From the NCBI RefSeq assembly GCF_000938265.1, contig NZ_JYFC01000001.1:62001-126000 (forward strand): a stretch of 64,000 nucleotides of DNA, in the 5' to 3' direction. The stretch is from Agreia bicolorata (GTDB taxonomy: Bacteria > Actinomycetota > Actinomycetes > Actinomycetales > Microbacteriaceae). The notes below the pieces were generated by a model, which saw only the letters and a program-made list of their open reading frames with translations, was not told where the DNA came from and ran no database searches. A program made the translations under genes and the position numbers. Position 1 is the stretch's first letter. Each line of letters opens with the position of its first letter. Shown here piece by piece: positions 46,126-55,238 of the stretch.

Positions 46126-47643
46126 ATGACTCTCGCCTCTCTTGCCATCTCTCATTCCGACGCCGGCGATGTCGCCGTAGACGTTCTCGTTCTCGGCGTG
46201 ACCCGCACAGACGATGGCCCCGCCCTCGTCGGCTCGGCGGACGCTCTGTTCAGCGCGGATCCTTCGTTCGCAGATCTTTCGGTGATCGGTCTGACGGGGT
46301 CGAAAGACGACCTCGTGCGAGTGCCGGCGCCCGCAGGAATCGCGGCTCGGTCAATCGCGTTCGTCGGGTTGGCTTCGGCCACGCCGAGCGCCGACGACCT
46401 GCGGTACGCCGCCGGCTCGGCCGCACGACGGATGCTCGGGGTCGAGTCGATCGCCATCTCGCTGCCCGTCGAAGACGAGTCTCAGGCACAGGCTGTGCTC
46501 GAGGGATGCGTGCTGGGCGCGTACGAGTACACCGAATACCGCGCTGATGGCGGATCCGCGAAGTCGCGTCCCGCCGAGTCGTTCACACTTGTCACGCCGA
46601 TCTCCGTGTCTCCCGAAACCGTGGCGTACGCGACCGAGGTGGGACGCGCCATCCATCTGGTTCGCGACCTGGTCAACGAATCGCCGCTCGACCTCTATCC
46701 GGAGACGTTCGCCGAGCGCGCGACTGAGCTGGGCAGCATTCCCGGCGTCGAGGTCGCGGTCTGGGATGAGGCGAGGCTGGCCGCCGATGGATTCGGCGGC
46801 ATCCTGGGTGTCGGGCAGGGGTCGTCACGTCCTCCGCGACTGGTCAAGGTCAGCTACTCCCCCGCGAACTCGGCCGATGCGAGGCACATCGCCCTCGTTG
46901 GAAAGGGCATCACGTTCGATTCCGGCGGTCTCTCGTTGAAGCCGGCGGCATCGATGATCGGTATGAAGTACGACATGGCTGGGGCCGCCACGGTGCTGTC
47001 CGTCGTTCTTGCCGCGGCGCGGCTCGCATTGCCGACGCGGGTCACGGCGTGGCTCTGCCTTGCAGAGAACATGCCCTCGGCGACGGCGATTCGGCCAGGC
47101 GATGTGCTCCGCATCCGGGGTGGCAAGACGGTCGAGGTGCTGAACACCGACGCCGAAGGTCGACTCGTGCTCGCAGACGGTCTGGTCGCGGCGAGCGAAG
47201 AGTTCCCCGACGCGATCATCGATGTAGCGACTCTGACCGGCGCTGCGAGCGTTGCACTCGGCAACCGCTACGTGGGAACGCTCGGAAGCTCTCCGCTCGT
47301 TGCCGAGGTGCTCGGCACGGCCGAATCCGTGGGCGAACTCCTCTGGCATATGCCCCTCGGTGAGGAATTCCGGCCGATGCTCAACTCCGACATCGCGGAC
47401 ATCGCCAATATCAAGCCGGGCAATACGGCGGGAGGCATGCTCATTGCCGCCGTCTTCCTCAGCGATTTCATCGGCACGACGGCTGACGGGTCAGGCCGCA
47501 TTCCGTGGGTGCACCTCGACATCGCCGGCGCTGGTACGAACAAGGACTCGCTTTACGGGTACACAGGAAAGGGGCCGACCGGTGTCACCGTGCGTACCCT
47601 GCTTGCCCTGGCCGCCTCAGCAGCGCCAGGGCGGTCCGAGTGA
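46126..47643 (+). CDS. pepA: Leucyl aminopeptidase
   Basis: The 505-residue M17 metallopeptidase removes N-terminal residues from peptides. Zinc-binding and catalytic motifs are intact: LVGKGITFDSGGLSLKP (Lys, Asp), MKYDMAGAATVL and the signature NTDAEGRLVLADGL. An N-terminal domain of about 170 residues precedes the catalytic domain. TAGGGT (46114-46119) is 6 nt before the ATG, a leaderless start divergent from the PAC2 gene. Confidence 0.95.
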   Translation: MTLASLAISHSDAGDVAVDVLVLGVTRTDDGPALVGSADALFSADPSFADLSVIGLTGSKDDLVRVPAPAGIAARSIAFVGLASATPSADDLRYAAGSAARRMLGVESIAISLPVEDESQAQAVLEGCVLGAYEYTEYRADGGSAKSRPAESFTLVTPISVSPETVAYATEVGRAIHLVRDLVNESPLDLYPETFAERATELGSIPGVEVAVWDEARLAADGFGGILGVGQGSSRPPRLVKVSYSPANSADARHIALVGKGITFDSGGLSLKPAASMIGMKYDMAGAATVLSVVLAAARLALPTRVTAWLCLAENMPSATAIRPGDVLRIRGGKTVEVLNTDAEGRLVLADGLVAASEEFPDAIIDVATLTGAASVALGNRYVGTLGSSPLVAEVLGTAESVGELLWHMPLGEEFRPMLNSDIADIANIKPGNTAGGMLIAAVFLSDFIGTTADGSGRIPWVHLDIAGAGTNKDSLYGYTGKGPTGVTVRTLLALAASAAPGRSE

Positions 47644-47751
47644 CGTCGACCGTAGTAGGCTCGACAGGGCGCAAAACCGCGCCATCGCAGCCCGTTCCGC
47701 TCATCCGTGGAATGCGGGCGACCACGAATTCTCACGAGGGAGTCACCGCGG

Positions 47752-49125
47752 GTGTCTGAACAGAACTTCGACCTGGTCGTTCTCGGAGGCGGAAGTGGCG
47801 GCTATGCGGCGGCGCTTCGAGCGAGTCTTCTCGGCCTCACCGTGGCCCTGATCGAAAGAGACAAGCTGGGCGGCACGTGCCTGCATCGCGGCTGCATTCC
47901 CACCAAGGCCCTTCTGCACTCTGCGGAAGTGGCCGATGTAGCTCGCGGCGCGTCGAAGTACGGCATCTCGGCCTCCTTCGACGGCGTCGACATCGCCGGT
48001 GTGACCGCCTATCGCGAGGGCATCGTCTCGAGCAAATTCAAGGGTCTCGAGGGGCTCATCAAGGCTCGCAAGATCACCGTGATCAGCGGCGAGGGTCGCC
48101 TTATCTCCCCCACTCGGGTGCAGGTCGGCGATGACGTGATCGAGGGCAAGAATGTCGTTCTCGCAACCGGTTCCTACGCCCGCTCCCTCCCCGGCCTCGA
48201 GATCGGCGGTCGCGTGATCACGAGCGAGCAGGCGCTCGAGCTCGATTTCGTACCCAAGAAGGTCGCCATTCTGGGCGGCGGTGTGATCGGCGTCGAGTTC
48301 GCCAGCGTCTGGAAATCGTTCGGGTCAGAGGTGACGATCATCGAAGCCCTCCCACACCTCGTGCCCAACGAGGAGGAGTCGATCAGCAAGCAGTTCGAGC
48401 GCGCGTTCCGCAAGCGCGGAATCGAATTCTCGCTCGGCACGCGATTCCAGTCGGTCGAGCAGAACGACGACGGCGTCGTCGTGACCCTGGAAGACGGTCG
48501 ACAGATCGAGGCCGAACTTCTTCTGGTCGCAGTCGGACGTGGTCCGTCGACCCAGGGGCTTGGATTCGAAGAGGTCGGAGTGGAGATCGATCGCGGCTTC
48601 GTCATCACGAACGAGAGACTCGAAACCAGCATCCCAGGGCTGTACGCGGTGGGCGACATCGTGCCCGGACTCCAGCTCGCGCACCGTGGATTCCAACACG
48701 GCATCTTCGTCGCAGAAGAGATCGCGGGCCTGTCGCCGCAGATCGTCGACGACGTAAACATCCCCAAGGTGACCTACTCGGATCCGGAGGTCGCGTCCGT
48801 CGGCCTCACCGAGGCTCGAGCGATCGCCCAATACGGCCAGGATCGCGTGACGTCGTATGACTACAGCCTGGGCGGCAACGGCAAGAGCCACATCATCGGT
48901 ACGACCGGCTCGGTCAAGGTCGTGCGAGTCGCCGACGGGCCTGTTGTCGGGATCCACATGATCGGTGCTCGCGTCGGCGAACTCATCGGCGAGGCGCAGC
49001 TCATCGTGAACTGGGAGGCGTATCCGGAGGATGTCGCGCAACTGGTGCACGCGCATCCCACGCAGAACGAAGCCCTCGGTGAGGCACACCTCGCCCTGGC
49101 AGGCAAGCCCCTGCACGCGCTGTAG
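47752..49125 (+). CDS. lpdA: Dihydrolipoyl dehydrogenase
   Basis: The 457-residue E3 flavoprotein reoxidises lipoyl groups. The FAD site is LVVLGGGSGGYAAALRA, the redox disulfide GGTCLHRGCIPTKALLHS, the NAD site VAILGGGVIGVEFASVW, and the C-terminal catalytic His-Glu HAHPTQNEALGEA. A GTG start follows GAGGGAG by about 12 bases; the frame is open to 47707 but not conserved there. sucB follows 73 bases downstream. Confidence 0.95.
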   Translation: MSEQNFDLVVLGGGSGGYAAALRASLLGLTVALIERDKLGGTCLHRGCIPTKALLHSAEVADVARGASKYGISASFDGVDIAGVTAYREGIVSSKFKGLEGLIKARKITVISGEGRLISPTRVQVGDDVIEGKNVVLATGSYARSLPGLEIGGRVITSEQALELDFVPKKVAILGGGVIGVEFASVWKSFGSEVTIIEALPHLVPNEEESISKQFERAFRKRGIEFSLGTRFQSVEQNDDGVVVTLEDGRQIEAELLLVAVGRGPSTQGLGFEEVGVEIDRGFVITNERLETSIPGLYAVGDIVPGLQLAHRGFQHGIFVAEEIAGLSPQIVDDVNIPKVTYSDPEVASVGLTEARAIAQYGQDRVTSYDYSLGGNGKSHIIGTTGSVKVVRVADGPVVGIHMIGARVGELIGEAQLIVNWEAYPEDVAQLVHAHPTQNEALGEAHLALAGKPLHAL

Positions 49126-49198
49126 CCAGACCGCGTCACCCACAGACCCAATACAAGTAAGCTAAAAACCACGATCGGTTTCTAAAGGAGACAAGCTA

Positions 49199-50650
49199 AT
49201 GAGCGAATCCGTCAACCTTCCAGCACTCGGTGAGAGTGTCACAGAGGGAACGGTAACCCGCTGGCTCAAGAGTGTGGGAGACCGCGTCGAGGTCGACGAA
49301 CCCCTGCTCGAAGTGTCAACGGACAAGGTGGACACAGAGATCCCGTCACCCGTAGCCGGTGTGATCGAGGAGATCCTGGTTCAGGAAGACGAGACCGTCG
49401 AGGTCGGCACCGCGCTCGTGCGCATCGGAGACGGCAGTTCTGCTGCTTCATCCGAGGCGCCCGCGGCACCCGCGGCGGCAGAAGAGATTCCCGCCGAGGC
49501 GCCGTCGACCGAAGCCGAGACTGAGGCCGAAGCCCCTGCTCCCGCTCCTGAGCCTGAAGCGGCGCCAGCCGCGCCAGCACCGGCCGCTACTCCTGCACCA
49601 GCGCCGGCACCCGCCGCTACTCCTGCACCAGCGCCGGCACCCGCCGCAACTCCCGCACCTGCTGCTGCCGTACCGGCTGCGACGCCCGCCGCTGCGGCAA
49701 CCGCGCCCGCATCAGACGACGCGTCTCGTGCAGCGAACGCCGGCTACGTGACTCCCCTCGTGCGCAAGCTTGCGGGCGACAACGGCATCGACCTCTCCAC
49801 CCTCACGGGCAGCGGTGTCGGAGGACGTATCCGCAAGGAGGACGTCCTCGCTGCAGCAGAGGCTGCCAAGGCACCGGCTGCGCAGGCATCGACCGGTGCT
49901 GCCACCGCTGTGGCCACGACGCTCCCCGTCTCCGACCTTCGCGGCACGACTCAGCCGATGTCGCGTCTGCGCAAGGTCGTCGCCCAGCGCGCCGTCGAGT
50001 CGATGCAGTCGACAGCTCAGCTGACCAGCGTGGTCGAGGTCGATGTGACCCGAGTCGCCGCCCTGCGCGACAAGGTCAAGGCCACGTTCCAGGAGAAGAC
50101 CGGCAACAAGCTGAGCTTCCTGCCCTTCTTCGCGCTCGCTGCGACAGAGGCACTGAAGGCATACCCGATCATCAACGCGACGGTCGACGGTGACAGCATC
50201 GTCTACCCCGATCACGAGAACGTGAGCATCGCCGTCGACACTGAGCGCGGTCTGCTGACGCCGGTCGTCAAGAACGCCGGCGAACTCGACCTCGCCGGTT
50301 TCGCTCGCGAGATCGCCGATCTGGCGACGCGAACGCGCGACAACAAGCTCAAGCCCGACGAGCTGGCTGGTGGCACCTTCACCCTGACGAACACGGGTTC
50401 ACGCGGTGCGCTCTTCGACACCCCGGTCGTCTTCCTTCCGCAGGTCGCGATTCTCGGAACCGGCATCGTGTCGCGCAAGCCTCTCGTGGTCAAGACAAGC
50501 GAGGGCGAAGCCATCGCCATCCGTTCCACGGTCTACCTGGCACTGAGCTACGACCACCGCATCGTTGACGGAGCCGACGCAGCCCGATTCCTGGTCGCCG
50601 TGAAGAACCGCCTCGAAGAGGGCGCGTTCGAGGGCAACCTGGGCTACTGA
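49199..50650 (+). CDS. sucB: Dihydrolipoamide succinyltransferase (E2 of 2-oxoglutarate dehydrogenase)
   Basis: The 483-residue E2 has one lipoyl domain (about 1-80, lipoyl Lys in VSTDKVDTEIPSP), a long Ala/Pro linker (about 82-175), an E3-binding domain (VTPLVRKLAGDNGIDL) and the catalytic domain ending in SYDHRIVDGADAARF with the active His and Asp. AAAGGAGA precedes the ATG, and TAAGCT about 40 bases upstream may be its own -10. The linker contains a 30-bp DNA repeat. The lipB-lipA genes that usually follow in actinobacteria are absent. Confidence 0.95.
   Translation: MSESVNLPALGESVTEGTVTRWLKSVGDRVEVDEPLLEVSTDKVDTEIPSPVAGVIEEILVQEDETVEVGTALVRIGDGSSAASSEAPAAPAAAEEIPAEAPSTEAETEAEAPAPAPEPEAAPAAPAPAATPAPAPAPAATPAPAPAPAATPAPAAAVPAATPAAAATAPASDDASRAANAGYVTPLVRKLAGDNGIDLSTLTGSGVGGRIRKEDVLAAAEAAKAPAAQASTGAATAVATTLPVSDLRGTTQPMSRLRKVVAQRAVESMQSTAQLTSVVEVDVTRVAALRDKVKATFQEKTGNKLSFLPFFALAATEALKAYPIINATVDGDSIVYPDHENVSIAVDTERGLLTPVVKNAGELDLAGFAREIADLATRTRDNKLKPDELAGGTFTLTNTGSRGALFDTPVVFLPQVAILGTGIVSRKPLVVKTSEGEAIAIRSTVYLALSYDHRIVDGADAARFLVAVKNRLEEGAFEGNLGY
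49584..49660 (+). repeat. 30-bp tandem repeat in the sucB linker
   Basis: Two exact 30-base copies (49584-49613, 49614-49643) and a diverged partial third encode Pro-Ala-rich linker sequence. In frame and typical of E2 linkers. Confidence 0.85.
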
Positions 50651-52269
50651 TCACTCACGAAGACATCGCGAACTCGCCAACCGGCCTCGCCCTTCATCAG
50701 GAGGAACGAGGCCGGTTGGCCGTTTAAGCGGGCAGCGACGAGAGCGGATCCTCCCCACGAACCGGTCACAACCGCATCGCCCGCCTCGATCACAGGTGGT
50801 GGGTCGTCGGCCTGTTGCGACTCCAGATACTCCCGCTGAAAGACCGTCGCCAGGCAGACCTCCGGCTCCGCGGCGGCGGCACACCCGTCGTTCATAAGGG
50901 ACAAGGCCCGGAGCGCTGCGGCCGGATCGTCGCTTCGCAACGTGGACTCTGCTTGAGGATTCGCAGGCGGGGCAGGGTCGCCATGCGGGATGTCATCCGA
51001 CGGAGCGCGCGACGACGACGTCTCCGCACCTGCTTGGGCGCCGTCATTCGGCGAGGGAAGCACAAGCAGCAGCGCGGTGGTGGCGAGGACAGCGCACAAC
51101 GCCCCCACGAGTACCGGCCTACGACCCCAGCGCTTTGAGGAGTTGCTCGCTTCGGTCTTGACCTCTGTCGAGGGTGTTGTGTGCTGTGGTCGCTGTCGAT
51201 GCGTGAAGCGAGCTATACCGTCGACGACAGACGAGGCGAGTTCGAGGCCTGTCGACGATACTCCGAGAACGCGCAACGCGGCGACGAAACGATTCTCGCT
51301 TGGGGTCGGTAGAGGAACCGGCGCTTGTTGGCTCCAATCGTATTCGGTGGTCTGTGCCTGGGCATCGGCGCTATCGGTCGTCGCTGGGTGGCGGTATGCA
51401 GGAGCGCGGGACTCGGCCTCCGAGACCCCTGGAGCGATGGCCACGATCTGGGGTGGTGCGATGGCGAAGAGGGCGCGTTCCAGCTGGGAAAGAAACTCTC
51501 TGCTCGGCCCTTCTCTGATCGCCAGCGACAGGTCCGCCATATCGAAGTCTGCGGGCAACTGTGCTGCTTCGACCCGTGCGAGCACCTCGTCAACGACGTC
51601 GAGCAGGTCGTGCTGATCTGCGGCTACCGCGTCGCGCCACAGAGTCTCCCTCGAATGGGTTGGATCGCCGGTTTGCACACGGCCACCAGGCCAAGCGGCG
51701 GAGTGAAGCGCATCCGGTGAATGACGAAGCACACCGCGGCCAAATCCGGTGAGAGTCGGTGCTCCGCGATGGTCGAAGACGATCCGGCGCAGATGGATCG
51801 CGCCGTGAGTGACGCCCGCATCATGAAGGGCCTGGAGAGTCGAGCACAGCGGAGCAAGAATGGTGACAGCTTGGCCGGCGCCGAGGGCACTCGTCTGCCC
51901 CAGGTATGTCGAAAGGGATGGCCCCGACAATCTCTCCAACACCAGGCAGGGTGGCCCGCCTTCGTCGATGCTGGCGACATCGAGAAGCCGCACGACGTGG
52001 GGTGTCGCGGCTCTGCTCAGGGCTGCCACCTCGACGTCGATGGATGCCGAGGAGGTGCCACTCGTGAAGATCTTCAGAATTCGAGGACTCGAGCCTGCAC
52101 CCTCGCCGCGACCAGACGCGCGAGCCAGCAGAAGCGTCGCCCTGGTTCCGGCGGCGAGCCGGCGCACGATCCTGTGCCCCGCAACGTCGTCGAGTCTTGA
52201 CGGGTCGAGCGCACGTGCTCCGGACTCAGCCTGCGGTACAGGAGGGGTCGATCGCTTGCGGCGGGTCAT
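50644..52269 (-). CDS. Membrane-anchored pseudokinase (Hanks-type fold)
   Basis: A 541-residue protein with a kinase-like domain (about 30-270), a disordered linker, a single span at about 384-404 and an extracytoplasmic tail with two Cys. The beta-3 Lys is kept (ILKIF, Lys66), but the catalytic loop HRDxKxxN reads HGAIHLRR (155-162) and DFG reads GFG (175-177), so Asp and Asn are lost and phosphotransfer is unlikely. The distal domain may act as a sensor. GGAGGA precedes the ATG. It occupies the place where lipB-lipA lie in related genomes. Confidence 0.82.
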   Translation of the reverse strand: MTRRKRSTPPVPQAESGARALDPSRLDDVAGHRIVRRLAAGTRATLLLARASGRGEGAGSSPRILKIFTSGTSSASIDVEVAALSRAATPHVVRLLDVASIDEGGPPCLVLERLSGPSLSTYLGQTSALGAGQAVTILAPLCSTLQALHDAGVTHGAIHLRRIVFDHRGAPTLTGFGRGVLRHSPDALHSAAWPGGRVQTGDPTHSRETLWRDAVAADQHDLLDVVDEVLARVEAAQLPADFDMADLSLAIREGPSREFLSQLERALFAIAPPQIVAIAPGVSEAESRAPAYRHPATTDSADAQAQTTEYDWSQQAPVPLPTPSENRFVAALRVLGVSSTGLELASSVVDGIARFTHRQRPQHTTPSTEVKTEASNSSKRWGRRPVLVGALCAVLATTALLLVLPSPNDGAQAGAETSSSRAPSDDIPHGDPAPPANPQAESTLRSDDPAAALRALSLMNDGCAAAAEPEVCLATVFQREYLESQQADDPPPVIEAGDAVVTGSWGGSALVAARLNGQPASFLLMKGEAGWRVRDVFVSDQ

Positions 52270-52418
52270 AGAGCGATCCTCCGTCAACCCGCGGGTACGT
52301 ATGAACCGACAAACGCCATCTGTGCAGTCCGTTGCGTCCCCGCTCGTGTGGAGGAGCAGTGAAGCTGCCGTGAGCGAACTGGTCGGCATGAACGAATTCG
52401 ACTCGGTATCCTTGACGC

Positions 52419-53138
52419 ATGGCACGCAAGTCTGAGCAATCCACCCCGAAGGCCCCCAAAGAACCGGGTCGCATCAAGCAGATGTGGCAGGTCTTCAACA
52501 TGACCCGTCGCTACGACAAGAACGTCGTCTGGATCATGGCGCTCGGCTTCCTTCTTCCTATCGCAGCGGGTCTCGTCGTCGCCCTGCTCCTGTCGGATGG
52601 CAACGGCTTCTCCATGGCCATGTGGATTGTCGCAGGCGTTCTCGCAGGCTTCCTGGTCGCGCTCATCATTCTCGGGCGCCGGGCAGAGCGAGCGGCATAC
52701 GGCCAGATCGCCGGGCAGCCAGGCGCGGTGGGCGCTGTACTTCGGTCGAGCCTCAAGCGCAGCTGGCGAGGCAGCGAGATGCCTGTCGCCGTGAACGGCA
52801 AGACTCAGGATGCGGTCTATCGCGCCGTCGGTCGCGGTGGTGTCGTTCTGATCAGCGAGGGTTCGAAGACTCGCACGACCCGGATGCTCGAAGAAGAGCG
52901 CCGCAAGGTGTTGCGGGTCCTTCCCAACGTGCCGGTCACATTCCTGTACGTCGACTACAACGATCCCGATGCCGTTCCGTTGCACAAGGTCGCCAGCCGT
53001 ATGGCCAAGGTCAAGCCGAGCCTCAACAAGGCCGAGGTGATGGCGGTGAGCAACCGCCTGACGTCGCTCGGATCGGCCGGAATGCCGATCCCGAAGGGTG
53101 TCGACCCGTTCAAAGTTCGGCCTCAGCGCGGCCGTTGA
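52419..53138 (+). CDS. DUF4191 family membrane protein
   Basis: A 239-residue protein with a basic N-terminus, two membrane spans (about 38-60 and 66-88) and a conserved cytosolic domain (GRRAERAAYGQIAGQPGAVG, VGRGGVVLISEGS, EERRKVLRVLPNVPV). Known as DUF4191, always near lipA and glnA in actinobacteria; function unknown. TATCCT (52407-52412) is 6 nt before the ATG: leaderless. Confidence 0.9.
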   Translation: MARKSEQSTPKAPKEPGRIKQMWQVFNMTRRYDKNVVWIMALGFLLPIAAGLVVALLLSDGNGFSMAMWIVAGVLAGFLVALIILGRRAERAAYGQIAGQPGAVGAVLRSSLKRSWRGSEMPVAVNGKTQDAVYRAVGRGGVVLISEGSKTRTTRMLEEERRKVLRVLPNVPVTFLYVDYNDPDAVPLHKVASRMAKVKPSLNKAEVMAVSNRLTSLGSAGMPIPKGVDPFKVRPQRGR

Positions 53139-53144
53139 TTCGCG

Positions 53145-53573
53145 TCAGCGGCGCATAACGAGCACCGTGCCGGCAAACACGTCGTGCAGGCCACGCTGAT
53201 CGGAATCCCAGATCAAAGCGGGGATGAGGAGCAGAAGCAGGCCCGTTCGAAGAACAGGGCGCCAGAGACCTGCGTAACTGCCGTCGACTTTGACGATGCG
53301 GATTCCGAGAACGAAGTGGCCGAGGCCGCTGCCCAGAGTCGAGAGCAGAACGATCTGCTCGATCGCGAAGATCACCAGGCTGGCCCAGTCGCTGCCGAAG
53401 AAGAACGCGAAGTAAACGACATAACACGCGGCGAAATCGATGAGTATCGCAGCAAGTCGGCGGCCACTGCGGGCGACGGATCCGACACCCGTTCGAGGAA
53501 AGCCCATTCGCTCCCCCGGCCAGTTGCTGGGCGGGGCCCCTTGGGCTGATGACGACGAGGGCGAATTAGGCAC
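53145..53573 (-). CDS. RDD family membrane protein
   Basis: The 142-residue product has three hydrophobic spans and the RDD signature near its middle ([20 protein letters not shown], then [19 protein letters not shown]). Members are of mostly unknown function, with transport suggested for some. The GTG start at 53573 leads into a 40-residue Ser/Pro tail. It converges on DUF4191 with 6 bases between stops. Confidence 0.85.
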   Translation of the reverse strand: MPNSPSSSSAQGAPPSNWPGERMGFPRTGVGSVARSGRRLAAILIDFAACYVVYFAFFFGSDWASLVIFAIEQIVLLSTLGSGLGHFVLGIRIVKVDGSYAGLWRPVLRTGLLLLLIPALIWDSDQRGLHDVFAGTVLVMRR

Positions 53574-53618
53574 CAGACGAGTTTACGGCCGCCGTCGTGA
53601 GCGCATTGTGGGCAAGCC

Positions 53619-53656
53619 GTAACATGCCCGAAACAATTGCGTCACTACTGGGTAAT
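53619..53656 (+). promoter_or_regulatory. GlnR-type nitrogen control box of glnA
   Basis: The order is GTAAC-n6-GAAAC-n6-GTCAC-n6-GTAAT; the first three sites match the GlnR consensus and the last is degenerate. TAGGCT (53667-53672), the probable -10, follows after 10 bases, exactly the geometry at amtB. Confidence 0.8.
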
Positions 53657-53728
53657 GGCTTCCCCGTAGGCTCAGGACGGCTGCGTTCGCAGCTGTTCCT
53701 CTGTACCAAGCCATTTGGAGTCTCTCAC

Positions 53729-55153
53729 ATGTTCAGTGATTCTTCCGAGGTGCTCAAGTTCATCAAGGACACGGACGTAAAGTTCCTTGATATTCGGTTC
53801 ACCGACCTTCCCGGTGTCCAGCAGCACATCACAATCCCCGCCTCCACGGTCGACGAGTCGTTCTTCACCGTCGGGCAGATGTTCGACGGATCGTCGATCC
53901 GCGGGTTCGCCTCGATTCACGAGTCGGACATGCAGATCATCCCTGACGTGTCGACGGCCTACATCGACCCGTTCCGCGTCAACCGCACGCTGATCATGAT
54001 CTTCGACATCTACAACCCGCGCAACGGCGAGATCTACCACCGCGACCCGCGCCAGGTGGCCAAGAAGGCAGAGAAGTACCTCGCCTCGACCGGCATCGCC
54101 GACACGGCGTTCTTCGCCCCCGAGGCCGAGTTCTACATCTTCGACGACGTGAAGTACGAAGTGAACCAGCACTCGAGCTCCTACTCCGTCGACTCCGACG
54201 AGGCTGCCTGGAACTCCGGTCGCACCGAAGAGGGCGGAAACCTGGCCAACAAGACCCCCTACAAGGGCGGCTACTTCCCCGTCAGCCCGGTCGATAAGCA
54301 CGCCGACCTGCGCGACGACATCGTGCTCGAACTGATGGCTGCAGGACTCGAGGTCGAGCGTGGCCACCACGAGGTCGGCACCGCTGGCCAGGGTGAGATC
54401 AACTACAAGTTCGACACCATGGTCCACGCGGCCGACGACATCCTGAAGTTCAAGTACATCGTCAAGAACGTGGCCGAGCGCTGGGGCAAGACGGCGACGT
54501 TTATGCCCAAGCCGCTGTTCGGAGACAACGGCTCTGGCATGCACACGCACCAGTCGCTGTGGAACGACGGCGCGCCGTTGTTCTACGACGAGGCGGGCTA
54601 TGGCGGACTCAGCGACATCGCTCGCTGGTACATCGGTGGAATCCTGGCTCACGCCCCCGCCGTCTACGCGTTCACCAACCCGTCGGTCAACAGCTACCAC
54701 CGCCTCGTCCCCGGCTTCGAAGCCCCGGTCAACCTGGTGTACTCGGCTGGAAACCGCTCGGCGTCGATCCGCATCCCGATCACGGGCACGAACCCGAAGG
54801 CCAAGCGCATCGAGTTCCGCACGCCGGATGCCTCGGGCAACCCATACCTCGCGTTCGCCGCTCAGCTCATGGCCGGCCTCGATGGAATCATCAACCGCAT
54901 CGAGCCGCACGAGCCGGTCGACAAGGACCTCTACGAGCTGCCGCCCGAAGAAGCGAAGCTCATCCCCCAGGGTCCGGCATCGCTGGGCGAGGCCCTCGAC
55001 GCGCTCGAGGCCGATCACGAGTTCCTGCTCCAGGGCAACGTGTTCACGATCGACCTGATCGAGAACTGGATCAGCTACAAGCGCGAGAACGAGATCAAGC
55101 CGCTCCAGCAGCGCCCGCACCCGTTCGAGTTCGAGCTCTACTACGGCGTCTAG
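53729..55153 (+). CDS. glnA: Glutamine synthetase, type I
   Basis: The 474-residue GSI-beta enzyme makes glutamine from glutamate and ammonia. Marks are [30 protein letters not shown], the ATP-binding [12 protein letters not shown] and the adenylylation Tyr in [11 protein letters not shown] near residue 400, so control by GlnE (found nearby) is expected. TTGGAG lies before the ATG at 53729. The upstream GlnR box indicates nitrogen control of transcription. Confidence 0.97.
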   Translation: MFSDSSEVLKFIKDTDVKFLDIRFTDLPGVQQHITIPASTVDESFFTVGQMFDGSSIRGFASIHESDMQIIPDVSTAYIDPFRVNRTLIMIFDIYNPRNGEIYHRDPRQVAKKAEKYLASTGIADTAFFAPEAEFYIFDDVKYEVNQHSSSYSVDSDEAAWNSGRTEEGGNLANKTPYKGGYFPVSPVDKHADLRDDIVLELMAAGLEVERGHHEVGTAGQGEINYKFDTMVHAADDILKFKYIVKNVAERWGKTATFMPKPLFGDNGSGMHTHQSLWNDGAPLFYDEAGYGGLSDIARWYIGGILAHAPAVYAFTNPSVNSYHRLVPGFEAPVNLVYSAGNRSASIRIPITGTNPKAKRIEFRTPDASGNPYLAFAAQLMAGLDGIINRIEPHEPVDKDLYELPPEEAKLIPQGPASLGEALDALEADHEFLLQGNVFTIDLIENWISYKRENEIKPLQQRPHPFEFELYYGV

Positions 55154-55171
55154 GCACCGAATCTGAGCCAC

Positions 55172-55207
55172 GAAGGGCCGTATTCCGACATCGGAATGCG
55201 GCCCTTC
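55172..55207. terminator. Hairpin terminator between glnA and thrE
   Basis: A 17-base inverted repeat with one G-U pair (55172-55188 with 55191-55207), 18 bases after the glnA stop and between convergent genes. No T tract. Confidence 0.75.
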
Positions 55208-55238
55208 CGCATGCAGTGCCGAGTGCTGGGGGAAACGG

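Noticed and set aside
49584-49660. Possible CRISPR or satellite repeat
   Set aside because: The 30-bp repeats are directly adjacent without spacers and encode the Pro/Ala linker of SucB in frame.
53672-55171. Long open frame antisense to glnA (499 codons)
   Set aside because: Val/Glu/Asp-rich shadow of a highly conserved gene.
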